Assembly (NCBI RefSeq): GCF_949987515.2
Contig: NC_082698.1
Span: forward strand, 28,486,070 to 28,550,069
DNA from: Delphinus delphis
Taxonomy: Eukaryota; Chordata; Mammalia; Artiodactyla; Delphinidae
Length of the DNA: 64,000 nucleotides
Reading direction: 5' to 3'
Part shown: piece by piece, positions 23,588-34,320 of the stretch
Layout: each line of letters starts with the position of its first letter
How positions within the stretch are numbered: position 1 is the stretch's first letter
Program-made: the position numbers and the translations under genes
The notes under the pieces: generated by a model
The model's database searches: none
Told to the model about the DNA's origin: nothing
What the model saw: only the letters and a program-made list of their open reading frames with translations

Positions 23588-24030
23588 AATAGAGTGTTTT
23601 TTCAGCTGAACCAAACTTGGGTCCACTTGCCCACTGAGCAGAAAAACCCATCTACTGACACCAGGTTGTGGCGAAGGAAAGTGCAGCATTTACTGCAGGG
23701 CTGAGCCAGGAGAACGGGCAGCTCATGCTCAAAAGACCTGAACTCCCTGATGGTTTTCAGAGAAGGGTTTTTAAAGGCAACATTTTGGCGGGTGAGGGTT
23801 GCAGTTTGTGGACTTTCTTCTGATTGGTTGGTGGTGATGTAACAGGGTGATGTGTCAGGAATCTTAATCATCAGGCTTCTGGTTCCAACCAGTCTGGGGT
23901 CTACGTGCTTGTGGTTAGCAAGGTCTTAGTTTCTTCCCAACAGCTCAGAGATATGCATCAGATTGTTACATGCATCCCTTAAGGAGGAACTAAGACTCTG
24001 TCTTATGGCTGAACTACTCTTTTTGCTATC
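23588..24030 (-). repeat. Endogenous retrovirus LTR, solitary, reverse
   Basis: Read on the minus strand this has LTR structure. CCAAT-like sequence (accaatcagaag at 23816-23827) precedes a TATA-like 'tttaaaaacc' (23768-23777). Then comes 'gcagtaaatgctgcactttc', resembling a polyadenylation region, and an end resembling '...aagtttggttcagct' (23605-23619). No gag, pol or env frame is adjacent, so it appears to be a solitary, degraded LTR of probable ERV1 type. The outer boundary beyond about 24000 is uncertain. Confidence 0.5.
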
Positions 24031-25164
24031 ATTACTTTCCTTGCTTGGCTGCTTTTCCTTTGTTTCTGCATTCTCTCACTTCCCTGATTCGTAACTGCTT
24101 GAGTCTGCTCTTTGGAACTCAGGGAAGGCCTAGGAGACTAAAGCCTTTTTTTGTACAAACAAGAAACGGGACACACAGGGGCTTTTGCACCTGGGAAGGT
24201 GCTTCAGGGTCCTGCTCACTTTCAGTATCACCAGCCCCAAAGGGGGCATATTCACGTGTTTCTATGAATGACACACGCCCCCTGAAGTTGTGCAGGGGGG
24301 GCCCTGGGAGAAATGGATGGCTTGGGGTTAGAGTTAGTTTATGAAAGAGATGGAATGAGCACTTTGTTTTCTGACCTTCAGGGCTCTCTTCCTTGCACCA
24401 TTAAATTAAGTCTGATTAAGCTCAAGACTTGATTTTTCCAACACAAATAATCCTGTCTCTTGTCTCCTTCAACCAGCCAGGACCCGGCACGTTTGTCCTT
24501 GTGGATTCAGAGCCTCCCACACACCTTCCCAGAGTAGGTGCAGCTCTGGTGGTAGGATTTAAGAAATACATGCTGCACTACCGCCCCACTAGTCTGTTAC
24601 AGGGCTAAAGTTAGAATGATTAGTGAGTGAGGAAGACAACTGCTCTTCTACATTCTAGCAAATCAGTCCCTGAGAGACTGCTCTGTGTTTCTTTATTCTA
24701 GAAGTGAAGTATTCCCAGTCTTCCATGTCCTGGAGTCACTCTGCCTTGTGTTTTCGTCTACCCCTATTTTGACCTCCACCCCCATTGCTATCCCAACACC
24801 TACCCCTTCTTGGTGGCAGGAGTCAGGGGTCTCTTTGATCTTGGTTCAGGTGGAAACCAGAGGAAATCCTAGATTAGGCTCTGATGGCCAAAGAATGTCT
24901 ATCAGCCCCAGGGAGGGGCACTCAATTGGAATGAGATAAGAGCATGGATTTTATGCTTATGAAAAAAATTGCATTTTGTGATATTTCTGTAAAAATTGAG
25001 CTAAGCATTCATTGTAGGTACTGAGTAGTATGGTTTTGATAGAAGGAAAAACCACACATTGCACATGACATAGGGTTAAGGGTGACCAAATGTCCCAGTT
25101 TTCTCAGGACCAAGCAATTTCCCAGGACTTGGGACTTTGATAAAACCAGTTCACTCCAGGGGTA
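24031..25164. other. Intergenic, nothing confident
   Basis: No gene is supported. Open frames at 24045-24344 and 24685-24939 show no domain or similarity that I recognise. Part of this stretch may be LTR-flanking or internal ERV debris, but I cannot show that. Confidence 0.35.
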
Positions 25165-25400
25165 AATAATAATAATAATTTACTATGTGTCAGGCACTAT
25201 TCTCAGCACTTTACATTCATTTACTTCTCAACCGACTCAGTGAGAGAGGTACTGTATTTATTTCTGTTTTACAAATAAAGAAATTAAGGATCAGATAAGG
25301 CAAGTAACTCACCCAATGTCACACAGCTAGGTAAGTGTGGAGCTGGGACTGAAACCCAGGTCTGTCTGACTCTCAAATTCACCCAGTCCATTATATTTCT
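25165..25400 (-). repeat. MIR relic, then CTT/CCT low complexity
   Basis: Reverse MIR: 'tactatgtgtcaggcactat' at 25181-25200, 'caagtaactcacccaatgtc' at 25301-25320, and 'acacagctaggtaagtgtgg' at 25321-25340. A (CCT/CTT)n tract follows at 25471-25500. Confidence 0.85.
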
Positions 25401-25559
25401 TAACCATCATCATCTCTCTATGACCATTATTCAAACTAGAAAGAGGTTTAAAAAAAATAATTCTTATTATCCCCCTCCTCCTCCTCCTTCTTCTTCTTTT
25501 TGACACATCATGCTTAACCATTCTTGTAAATGAAACAGAATGTTCAGGAACAGGCACAA

Positions 25560-26900
25560 ATATATATAGGAACTTTATACTATTTGATAAAGATAGGACT
25601 TCAAATCAGCGGGGGAAAGGTGACTTATTCAATAAACGTTGCTGGGACAATTAGGTAGCCATCTGGAAAAAAAATACAGTTGGGTCCCTATTTCACACTT
25701 TATACTAAAATAAATTCCAAATGGAAAGAAGGTTTTAGTGAGGGAATGAAATCAAAGAAATATTAGAAGGAAGCATGGGAATGGAGAAGATCTTTCTGAG
25801 TATGATACAAAATTCAGAAGCCATAAGAGATAACTAATAAGGACCTACTGTATAGCACAGGGAACTCTACTTAATACTCTGTAATGACCTATATGGGAAA
25901 AGAATCTAAAAAAGAGTGGCTATATGTATATGTATAACTGATTCACTTTACTGTACACCTGAAACTAACACAACATTGTAAATCAACTATACTCTGAAAA
26001 AAATTTTTTAAAAAGAAGCCATAAGAGAAAATTGATAAATTTCACTATATCTTAAAAATACTTTGCATGGCAAAACAAAGTTAAAGAGGTAAAACCAACT
26101 GGAGGAAATATTTTCAAAGTATCACAAACCAAGAACAATCTTCCTTAATGGATAAAGCATTTGTACAAATCATTAGAAAAAGATTGATGAGCAATATAAT
26201 AATATAACACAATACAATAAAGAAATAATGAGGATAGACAAGTCACAGAAGAGACTGACCCCTAACCATTTGAAAAGATATTGGGCTTCACTGATAAGAG
26301 AAATGAAAATTAAGACTATAAGGAAGCACTCACCTATTGCATTGGCAAAGATCCAAAAACCTGGTAACTTTGTATTGGTGAGAATGTAAATTGGTACAAT
26401 CTCTTTAGCAGGCAACTGGTAAGGTCTATTACCTTTGATTTGACAATTCCACAGTAACACTCACACACATAGGAAAATGATGTGCAAGGGTTTTTGTTAC
26501 AACACTTTTGGTCATTGGAAGCAACCTATATATTCATCAAAGGGAACTGGTTAAACAACTGCTACATCTATACAGTGGAATATTATGCAGCCATGGAAAA
26601 GAACGAGGAGACTGCCTGCAGTGATAAGGAATGATCTCTAAGATATATTGTTAAGAAGACAAAGTGCAAAACAGTGCGTAAAGTATGTTACTATTTGCAT
26701 ATGCGGGTCCTGAAGGAGGGTAGATAATATATTATGTATATGTATGTTCGTAAATGAATGAAAATCTCTGGGAAGATAACGTAAGAATCTGGTAACAGTG
26801 GTCCATATAGGGAAGGGAGACTTCCCCGCCCAATAAACTTACTTTTATATCTTTTAAAATCTGTGATATGTTAATGTTGTACCTATAAATAAATATAGAT
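25560..26900 (+). repeat. Old L1 3' region relic, interrupted
   Basis: A plus-strand old L1 covering the end of ORF2 and the 3' UTR. ORF2-like DNA includes 'caataaacgttgctgggaca' (25631-25650) and 'acagtggaatattatgcagc' (26572-26591). Multiple stops and indels break any frame. It is interrupted by a younger L1 tail (next entry), and a SINE sits at its end. No reverse transcriptase domain remains. Confidence 0.7.
25816..26028 (+). mobile_element. 5'-truncated L1 tail nested in older L1, with 15-bp duplication
   Basis: The insert body at 25831-26013 is the extreme 3' end of a younger L1: 'aataaggacctactgtatag' at 25837-25856, 'cacctgaaactaacacaaca' at 25956-25975, A-rich end near 25996-26013. 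It is bracketed by a perfect 15-base duplication agaagccataagaga at 25816-25830 and 26014-26028, which also shows the host L1 sequence resuming afterwards. Confidence 0.95.
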
Positions 26901-26901
26901 C

Positions 26902-27120
26902 GATAATTTTTTGTGTGTGTTTGGTACGTGGGCCTCTCACTGTTGTGGCCTCTCCCGTTGCGGAGCACAGGCTCCAGACACGCAGGCTCAGCGGCCATGG
27001 CTCATGGGCCCAGCCGCTCCGCGGCATGTGGGATCTTCCTGGACCGGGGCACAAACCCGTGTCCCCTGCATTGGCAGGCAGAATCTCAACCATTGCACCA
27101 CCAGGGAAGCCCAAGATAAA
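26902..27120 (-). mobile_element. CHR SINE, full length, reverse
   Basis: Reverse CHR copy with T-rich/GT tail (26906-26922) and head ending 'ccagggaagccc' (27101-27112). An imperfect flanking repeat of the form gataatttttt / gataaattttt is present. It inserted at the 3' end of the old L1. Confidence 0.9.
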
Positions 27121-28019
27121 TTTTTTAAATGTAAAAGAGATCCAGGGCTAGCTTAATGGACGTACAACCTGTATACTTGCAAAGGGCCCTGCACTCGGTT
27201 TAATGCTCCGATGTCACCACCTTGAAATTCTTAATAATTTTTGAACAAGGGTCCCTTCACTTTCATCTTGCACTAGGGCTGTGTAAATTATCTAGCCAAT
27301 CCTGGAGAAACTCTTGTTTTACAAATGTTATCTGAGGTTAAGTCCTGATTTAAAAGGAGATACTTGTGGAAGTCAAAGACATTTTCATTTGCTTGTGGCC
27401 AGTAATGACAACCATTAAACAATAAATAGCCAAATAAATCTTTGCAATTGCAGGGCAAACAACCCAAATCATCTGTATTTGCCGGATCACTAAAAGCCAC
27501 ACATTTGCCAGCAGGAATATCTACCCTCAAATGATGAGGTTCACTTTGCCCAAACTGGAAAAGCCATTTACAGCTCTTCAAAAACTACCTGACATTTCAG
27601 TTTTCTGTGAAAGGAAGGTCTGCACAATAAAAATCTCATGCAGTTTCTGCCTGTCACACAGACTAAACAAAGTGATGCTTCTTTTAAAACATATATGCAT
27701 GAGATTTGCTTTTAGGAATTTTGTTATGATAACCTCAGGAGGCAAACAAACACAGCAGAACTAGCTCCTACCTGGCCAGGGTGGCATCGCCTGTCTGAAC
27801 AGTCCTTTCAATCTGGGCAGTTTCAGCCAAGGATGCTTCTCCTCAAATGAATGGATTATAAATATATTTTATTATAGGATTAGAATGAATGCCAGAAACA
27901 CTCCAGCAAAGTGAACCAAAGACAACACCCAGAGGATAAGAAGGGAGAAAGATGCAGTTTAGACAACAATTATGTCTACTTACTGTGCATTTAGGTTCTC
28001 GGCTGTAAAATGGGTAAAA
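27121..28019. other. Intergenic, nothing recognised
   Basis: No gene or confident repeat. Antisense overlapping frames at 27288-27581 and 27531-27764 resemble no known protein. Confidence 0.4.
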
Positions 28020-28145
28020 TACTACCTATTTCACAAAGCCTCGCCATTTAAATGAGATAATGGACGTGGATATGCTTCCTCGCCATGGATTAAATGAGAT
28101 AGTGGACGTGGATATGCTTTGTAAATTGCTAATTACTAAGGTATC
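27985..28145 (+). repeat. MIR tail with internal tandem duplication
   Basis: 'ggctgtaaaatgggtaaaat' (28001-28020) marks a MIR tail on the plus strand. Within it, a unit beginning cctcgccat and ending gacgtggatatgctt occurs twice head-to-tail: 28039-28077 (39 bases) and 28078-28119 (42 bases). Confidence 0.6.
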
Positions 28146-28495
28146 ATCATCCATATTATTATGTGAGGATATTATTTTGAGTGGGTATCTGTGTTTGTAC
28201 TGCCAGTGTTGCTTTGAATGGGAGGGGCAGCCACATTTAATACCTCCACCACTAACTAAAGAACTCTTTTTTTCTAAGTGCAAAAGTAATACAGGGCCTC
28301 CCAATGTAAAATAAACAAACAACCCAGAAGTAAACAGAATGAAAAGTGAAAGTTCCCCTTCACCTTCTGCCACAAATTCTAGTCCTTTTAACAGAGCATA
28401 GTATAAATTCTTCCAGGAGGATTTTTTAAACATATCTGAATAACAAAATAAAACTGCTAGAACTCTGTGAGATGCATCACAACCCCCTCCCCAAC
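28146..28495. other. Intergenic, nothing recognised
   Basis: No gene or confident repeat in this short stretch before the reverse L1 relic. Confidence 0.35.
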
Positions 28496-28499
28496 GTTA

Positions 28500-28790
28500 G
28501 GGAATGGCATTGCTTCTCATGGCTACTGTGAATAATGCTGCTATGAACACAGACGTACAAATACCTGTTGAAGTTCCTTCTTTCAATGCTTTTGGGTATA
28601 TACCCAGAAGTAAACTTGCTGGATCATATGGTAATTTTATGTTTAATTTTTTGAGGAACCATCATACAGTTTTCCACAGCAGCTACACCATTTTACATTC
28701 CTACCAGCAACATACAGGGTTCCGATTTCTCTGCATTCTCTCCAACACTTCTTTTCTTTTCTTTTTTTTTTTTTTTTAATAATTGTCCTA
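28500..28790 (-). repeat. L1 ORF2 3' fragment, reverse
   Basis: Reverse L1 ORF2 C-terminal region: 'ggctactgtgaataatgctg' at 28520-28539, 'tgggtatatacccagaagta' at 28592-28611, and 'cttgctggatcatatggtaa' at 28615-28634. Equivalent sequence occurs in the large L1 near 34060-34200. Frames are broken. Confidence 0.75.
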
Positions 28791-28794
28791 ATGG

Positions 28795-29115
28795 GTGTGA
28801 AGTGGTGAAATCTGCACTTTTAACATGCTCCTCCACGATTCTTTTTTTTTTTTTAATTAATTAATTATTTGGCCGTGTTGGGTCTTCGTAGCTGTGCAGT
28901 AGTTGTGGCTCGTGAGCTCTAGAGCGCAGGTTCAGTAGTTGTGGCGTATGGGCTTAGTTGCTCCACAGCCTGTGGGATCTTCCCAGACCAGGGCTCGAAC
29001 CTGTGTCCCCTGCATTGACAGGCAGATTCTTAATCACTGTGCCACCAAGGAAGTCCATCCACATGATTCTTATTCACACCAAAGTTTGAGAATTGCTGTC
29101 TTTAGAAATCTTAGC
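28795..29115 (+). repeat. MER5-like relic split by a SINE
   Basis: A MER5-like piece at 28806-28842 ('atctgcacttttaacatgct') resumes after the SINE as 'ccaaagtttgagaattgctg' (29079-29098). The join is inferred from the usual order of these blocks in MER5 elements. Confidence 0.5.
28843..29057 (-). mobile_element. CHR-type SINE, reverse
   Basis: T-rich tail (28842-28869) followed by 'ggccgtgttgggtcttcgta' and head 'ccaaggaagtcca' near 29044-29056. Flanks show a degenerate 'cca(c)gattctt' type repeat. It is more diverged than the full-length copies at 6-9 kb. Confidence 0.85.
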
Positions 29116-29447
29116 AGGGGCTTCCCTGGTGGCTCAGTGGTTGAGAATCTGACTGCCAATGCACGGGACACGGGTTTGAGCCCTGGTCCTGGAAGATCCC
29201 ATATGCTGCAGAGCAACTAAGCCCGTGTGCCACAACTACTGAGCCTGCGTGCTGCAACTACTGAAGCCCGCGTGCCTAGAGCCTGTGCTCTGCAACAAGA
29301 GAAGCCATCACAATGAGAAGCCTTTGCACCACAACGAAGAGTAGCCCCCGCTCACTGCAATTAGAGAAAGCCCTTGAGCAGCAACAAAGCCCCAACACAG
29401 CCAACAATAAATAAATAAATTTTTTTAAAATAAAGAAATCTTAGCAG
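29104..29447 (+). mobile_element. CHR SINE, long form, forward
   Basis: Forward SINE starting ggggcttccctggtggctca (29117-29136), with extended body and (AATA)n tail ending near 29433. A perfect 14-base duplication agaaatcttagcag occurs at 29104-29117 and 29434-29447. Confidence 0.95.
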
Positions 29448-30030
29448 CAGAAAGAGAAGGGGCAGTGAGTCTTCTAAGTCTGAGAAGCAAAGCAGGGATT
29501 TGGCAACAAGTGTCATTGTCCATAGTAGATTAGTGGGGCTAGTTTGACCACCCCTCAAATGAAAAAATTTTTTAAAGGAATGGTCTTAAACTACCTGCTA
29601 AGAAGTTGGTAGGTTGAAGAGAAACAGGGAGACAGCTGCTGACCTTGGTAGCCACCTTGAGCTGAATCAAAGCAAAGAAAAAATTCCTTCAAACCAAATA
29701 TTGTCCCATAGCAGCCTTGAGCAGGACAAATAATGTTTAGCCTCACAGCCCACAAGGGGAAAATAGTTCCTTTCTGGCAACCTCTGGCTGAGTAAGCAAA
29801 ACAAGGCCCTACCCGCCAAAGGGGAGGGGAACTGGTGCCAGTTACAACAGAGAGGAGGAAAGGAGGTGGGGAGAGGAGACCCATAAAAGGGTGGAGCCGT
29901 GAGCCTGTGACCTTGGGTTTCCCTCCACTGGAAAGCTTCCTTAATACTTAGGTTCATATTCACAGAATTTTTGGATGGTAAAATGCACTGGTAAGAAATT
30001 AGGGCAATGGGACTCAGGCTCTCAAGTGAT
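29448..30030. other. Unassigned; possible LTR-like debris
   Basis: No gene is supported. The part at 29540-29900 has an LTR-like look, with a 'gacccataaaagggtggagc' (29878-29897) TATA-like stretch. I could not match it to a family, and I see no terminal TG/CA pair that convinces me. Confidence 0.3.
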
Positions 30031-30037
30031 GAAATCG

Positions 30038-30050
30038 TGCCCCCTAGTGG
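30038..30050 (-). promoter_or_regulatory. Candidate CTCF site
   Basis: On the minus strand the bases read CCACTAGGGGGCA, a full match to the CTCF core consensus CCASYAGRKGGCA. It lies outside the recognised young repeats. Binding is inferred from the motif only. Confidence 0.5.
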
Positions 30051-30269
30051 TTGTTCTTTAGCACATTCAAGTCATTAAAGATCAAAGATTGGGAGGTGGA
30101 GTGAGGAATGGACTGGTGGTGGAGATCAGTGGCAGCCTCAACTTAACTGATTACAGTTGGCTGGAATGGAGAGAATTTTGAAAATATTCTCCTCAACCCT
30201 ACTTCCTGTGGTAATCTGGATGCTAGCAATACTTTCTGTAATAAAGAGTGACATCAATTTCATTTGAGT

Positions 30270-30445
30270 GCTTTCTTATCATACCACACACCTCTGCACA
30301 ACACCAAAAGGTAGGTTTTATTGTTGTTGGTATTATTACTACTATTCTCATCTAATGGGTGAAGGAACAGAGGCTCAGAGGATTCAGTGACTTTTCCAAG
30401 GCCACAGGCTCCACCTTTGAACCACAGCTCCTCACAACATGTAAG
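30270..30445 (-). repeat. MIR relic
   Basis: Reverse MIR: 'caaaaggtaggttttattgt' at 30304-30323, 'gaacagaggctcagaggatt' at 30365-30384, and 'ggccacaggctccacctttg' at 30400-30419. Confidence 0.65.
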
Positions 30446-30574
30446 CACCTAAGAACATAATGGAAAGGAAACAGATCACTGGAATGAAAAACCATGCCTC
30501 CTTACTTAAGTTCTCTGCCATGACTAGGGGAAGCAGACATATACACTAGAAAATAACTTTATGTATTTTTTGTA

Positions 30575-30954
30575 CTGTTAAAAAGAAGTAAAAGCCCCAA
30601 ATGGAGTCATTTGTCCCCATGTCAGCAAACCAAGATTTTGCTGCAGTTTCAACCTCTCCCCAGAAAGCGACTTTCAAATAGACAATCTGATCACTAGTGA
30701 GATAATCTGTATAAGACCCCTGCCATTTGCTTCTCCCCAAAAAAGAAGACGACCTGGCCTGAAACAATTCTTTCTTTTCTTTTGCTAATAACTTCCTTGC
30801 CCCACTCTCCTTCTGCCTATAAAAACCTTCCATTTTGTACAATTCCTTGGAGCGCCCTTCTATTGACTAGATGAGATGCTGCTCGATTTATGAATCATTG
30901 AATAAATCCAATTAGATCTTCAAATTTATTCAGTTGAATTTTTGTCTTGTAACA
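30575..30954 (+). repeat. Solitary ERVL/MaLR-type LTR, forward
   Basis: LTR organisation is visible on the plus strand: TATA box in 'tgcctataaaaaccttcc' (30814-30831), then 'tgaatcattgaataaatcca' (30891-30910) with the polyadenylation signal. It ends '...tttgtcttgtaaca' (30941-30954) and a possible start is tgttaaaaag (30576-30585). No retroviral coding sequence is adjacent. Confidence 0.65.
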
Positions 30955-30984
30955 GTTAAAACATAAAAATTATAGAATTATTTG

Positions 30985-31330
30985 TTGGGCTTCCCTGGTG
31001 GCACAGCAGTTAAGAATCCGCCTGCCACTGCAGGGGACACAGGTTCCAGCCCTGGTCTGGGAAGATCCCACACGCTGCGGAGCAGCTAAGCCTGTGTGCC
31101 ACAACTACTGAGCCCACACTCTAGAGCCCATGAGCCACAACTACTGAGCCCGCATGTCACACTGCTGAAGCACACGCCTAGAGCCCGTGCTCCGCAACAA
31201 GAGAAGCCACTGCAACGAGAAGCCTGCGCACCGCCACAAAGGGTAGCCCCCGATTGCCGCAACTAGAGAAAGCCCACACAGCACAAAGACCCAATGCAGC
31301 CAAAAATAAATAAATTTATTTAAAAAAATT
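30985..31330 (+). mobile_element. CHR SINE, long form, forward
   Basis: Forward SINE starting gggcttccctggtggcacag (30987-31006) with an AATAAATAAATTT-type tail near 31304-31325. Flanking A/T-rich sequence makes the target duplication ambiguous. Confidence 0.92.
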
Positions 31331-31504
31331 ATTCATAATCCCACCATGCAGAGTTATACACTATTTGCATTTTGGTGAATATTATCTAAGACTTTTTACT
31401 ATGTGCATATATAATAGTATATATCATTATTTTATTAAGAAAGAAATAATAGTATTTGTTGTTGTTATTCACTGAGGCATTTTATTTGTATGTATGTGTT
31501 ACAT

Positions 31505-31900
31505 CCCGAGAAAAAGAATCCCAGGATTTTCCCTCCTGTGTGTTTTCATCTTGCTTCCATTTGGTCCGTGATGCCAGCCAAGATCACTAGTACAACGGAT
31601 GGGATGGGATCGGGTAGTCTGTTATTATTCTAGATCACCAAATTGCACACCGAATCTGGGGCCGATCACTTTACAACTGTTTAAGCTGCTTGTGAGGTTC
31701 ACAACAATTTACCCAACTCTGTGGTCACTAACGGATGCTGTATCATCAGTTAGAAACCAGATGATGGCTTTGGAGCACTGCCTGGTAAGAACCTGGTGTT
31801 TGCCCCTCTTCTCAGCAATGTTGATGATCTTGAGAACCTTGGCCAGGATGTTCATGTGCACCATTACGGTGGCACGGAAAGACGGTGGAAAGAGCACGAT
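31505..31900 (-). pseudogene. RPS15A: RPS15A processed pseudogene (retrocopy)
   Basis: An intronless, decayed copy of ribosomal protein S15a mRNA on the minus strand. The 5' UTR motif 'cttttc'-like ccgtctttccgtgcc precedes the start codon at 31862-31864. The N-terminus reads [20 protein letters not shown], close to the family. After the 'KAIIWFLT' segment a stretch is missing, and the continuation includes degraded pieces with stops. The distinctive C-terminus, EARRKHTGGKILGFFF, is recognisable near 31509-31556. The normal stop codon is changed to TCG. The parent is a small-subunit ribosomal protein of about 130 residues. This copy cannot encode it. Confidence 0.9.
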
Positions 31901-31964
31901 AGCCTTTTATGACCTACATTGCCCCTTACTATATCACAACATTCTAAAGGCTGCCTTTAACTTT

Positions 31965-32450
31965 TTTTAGTGGCTTTATTCATAATAGTCAAACACTAGA
32001 AGGAAGCCAAGCAGCCAAATATCCATCATACAATTTACCTTTGTAACCGTTTTCAGTGTATAATCCAGTGGCATTAAGTCCATTCACACTGTTGTGCAAT
32101 CATCACCACCAGCCATCTCTAGGACGTTTTCATCATCCCAAACTATAACTCTGTACCCATTTAACAGTAACTCCCTATTCTCCCCTCCCCCCAGGCCTTG
32201 GTAATCTCTGTTCTATTTTCTTTCTCTATGAATTTGACTACACTGGGTACCTCATATAAGTGAGATCATACAGAATTTGTTTTTTTGTGATTGGCTTAGT
32301 TCACTTAGCACAATGTCACTAAGGTTCATGCATGTTACAACATGTGTCAGAATTTCCTTCCTTTTTAAGGCTGAATAGTACTCCATTGTATGTATAGCCC
32401 ACATTTTATTTATCCGTTCATCCGCCAAGGGACATTTGGGTTGTGCCTTT
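31965..32450 (-). repeat. Old L1 3' UTR/ORF2 end relic, reverse
   Basis: Reverse old L1: 'cagtgtataatccagtggca' at 32055-32074, 'ttgtgcaatcatcaccacca' at 32092-32111, 'ctgaatagtactccattgta' at 32371-32390. This order is typical of L1M 3' regions read in reverse. Confidence 0.7.
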
Positions 32451-33637
32451 AACTTTTCAAGTTTCCTTTCTTGCCAGTTGTTTAATTACAAAGTCGTTAG
32501 AATATCAAAGGGGTGATATGTGTCTCACTTGTGAGCTTGGTATATGGTGGTGGAAAGACAACATTAAGTGAATGCTTTGAAGAAGTTACCTCGAGTTCTT
32601 AAATCTTTACTGAAGGCTGAAAGAATTCGCCCTGTCTTAGAAAGGGTCTGCTGCACGCTGTTGGAAAAAGCTTTAGAAGTAAACCAGATTTGTTTACTCT
32701 GTTGATCCGTAGCAGACTGTGGTGCATGTTGCATGTGGTACTGACCTTGAGATCTCAGCCAAAACATAAATGAGTTGAAACAGTCCTGAGAAGGAGACCA
32801 CTGTAAAGACCCAAGTTTCAGGAAGACGTGAGTGTTGGGCAGGGGGTAGGAGACATGAGTACTAGGAGGGAAGCCTAAGGATCTTCTTCTGAAATTAGAC
32901 AGTGACTTAGACAAAGTATACAGTAGGTGATAAAAATGTAGTGGTAGTTACTTTAAGAGGTAGTTGAGGTTAAACTATAACCAGGTGCTTATTAATATCT
33001 GTGGCCTAAGTAGATTAGTGAGCTTAAATGAATCCAGGCCCATAATAAATCATGACCCCCATGTGTCCTTCATTTTAAAGAGTGCTCACCTCCTTATTAA
33101 CTCATTTTGTTTGGTCCTGATAATGACAGAATGACTCAGACAGGGAAGGGATCACTCTCCTGACTGCACAGATCAGGAAACCAAGGCCCAGGGAGGTGAA
33201 GTAATACGTGGCATTATGGAAGGAACAGGGTTGGGCTTGGAGTCCAGAGTTCTCTGGGCTCTGCCACTTGGAGCTCCTCAGCCTTTCCTGTGACATCACG
33301 GTGTGGAGAATTAAGGAGCAGATCCCTATTGCTTAGTGTCTGATGTAGCACAGAGTAACATTTCTCTCCACGGGTTGCCCCTAGAAGCCACATCAGAGAT
33401 GCTAAGTAGATGGACCACCGCCCCAGCCTTGCCTGCTACTTCTGTGTCTATGACCCTTCTTGCTGCAGTCTCAGCAGTAAGGGTTGGCCTATGCTGTTGT
33501 CTAACCTATGGAGCCATCCCTCCTTTTCCTCCTCTATAAAAATACTGGGTTGGCCTCTGAGGGTAACCTTTAAATGTAAGACTGTAATCTCCCCAAGTCT
33601 AAAAATGCAGTAATCTCTTTCCCCTCCCCAAGCAATT
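32451..33637. other. Intergenic; weak MIR only
   Basis: No gene is supported. A weak reverse MIR patch lies near 33075-33215 (gatcaggaaaccaaggccca at 33171-33190). The minus frame at 32564-32914 is unrelated to known proteins. Confidence 0.4.
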
Positions 33638-33800
33638 TAACTTTTTTTTTCATTGCTGATTTTTTTTTTATACAGCAGGTTCTTATTAGTCATCAATTTT
33701 ACACACATCAGTGTATACATGTCAATCCCAATCTCTCAATTCATCACACCACCCACCATCCACCACCGCTTTCCCCCCTCAGTGTCCATACGTTTGTTCT

Positions 33801-34318
33801 CTACATCTGTGTCTCTATTTCTGCCCTGCAAACCGATTCATCTGTACCATATTTATAGCTTCCACATATATGCGTTAATATACGATATTTGTTTTTCTCT
33901 TTCTGACTTACTTCACTCTGTATGACAGTCTCTAGATCCACCCATGTCTCAACAAATGACCTAATTTTGTTCCTTTTTACGGCTGAGTAATATTCCATTG
34001 TATATATGTACCACATCTTCTTTATCCATTCATCTGTCAATGGGTATTTAGGTTGTTTCCATGGCTATTGTAAATAGTGCTGCAATGAACATTGGGGTGC
34101 ATGTGTCTTTTTGAATTATGGTTTTCTCTGGGTATATGCCCAATAGTGGGATTGTAGGGTCATATGGTAATTCTATTTTTAGTTCTTTGAGGAACTTCCA
34201 TACTGTTCTCCATAGTGGCTGTATCAATTTACACCCTCCAGCATTTTCTCCACACCCTCTCCAGCATTTGTTGTTTGTAGATTTTCTGATGATGCCCATT
34301 CTAACTGGTGTGAGGTGA
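33801..34318 (-). pseudogene. L1 ORF2 C-terminal segment, broken
   Basis: Translated pieces include '[20 protein letters not shown]' and 'MEYYSAVKRNKI', the conserved C-terminal cysteine-containing region of L1 ORF2p. They lie in two frames separated by stops near 34040-34048. Relative to an intact element the glycine-tryptophan-cysteine spacing is altered and coding is interrupted. Confidence 0.85.
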
Positions 34319-34320
34319 TA

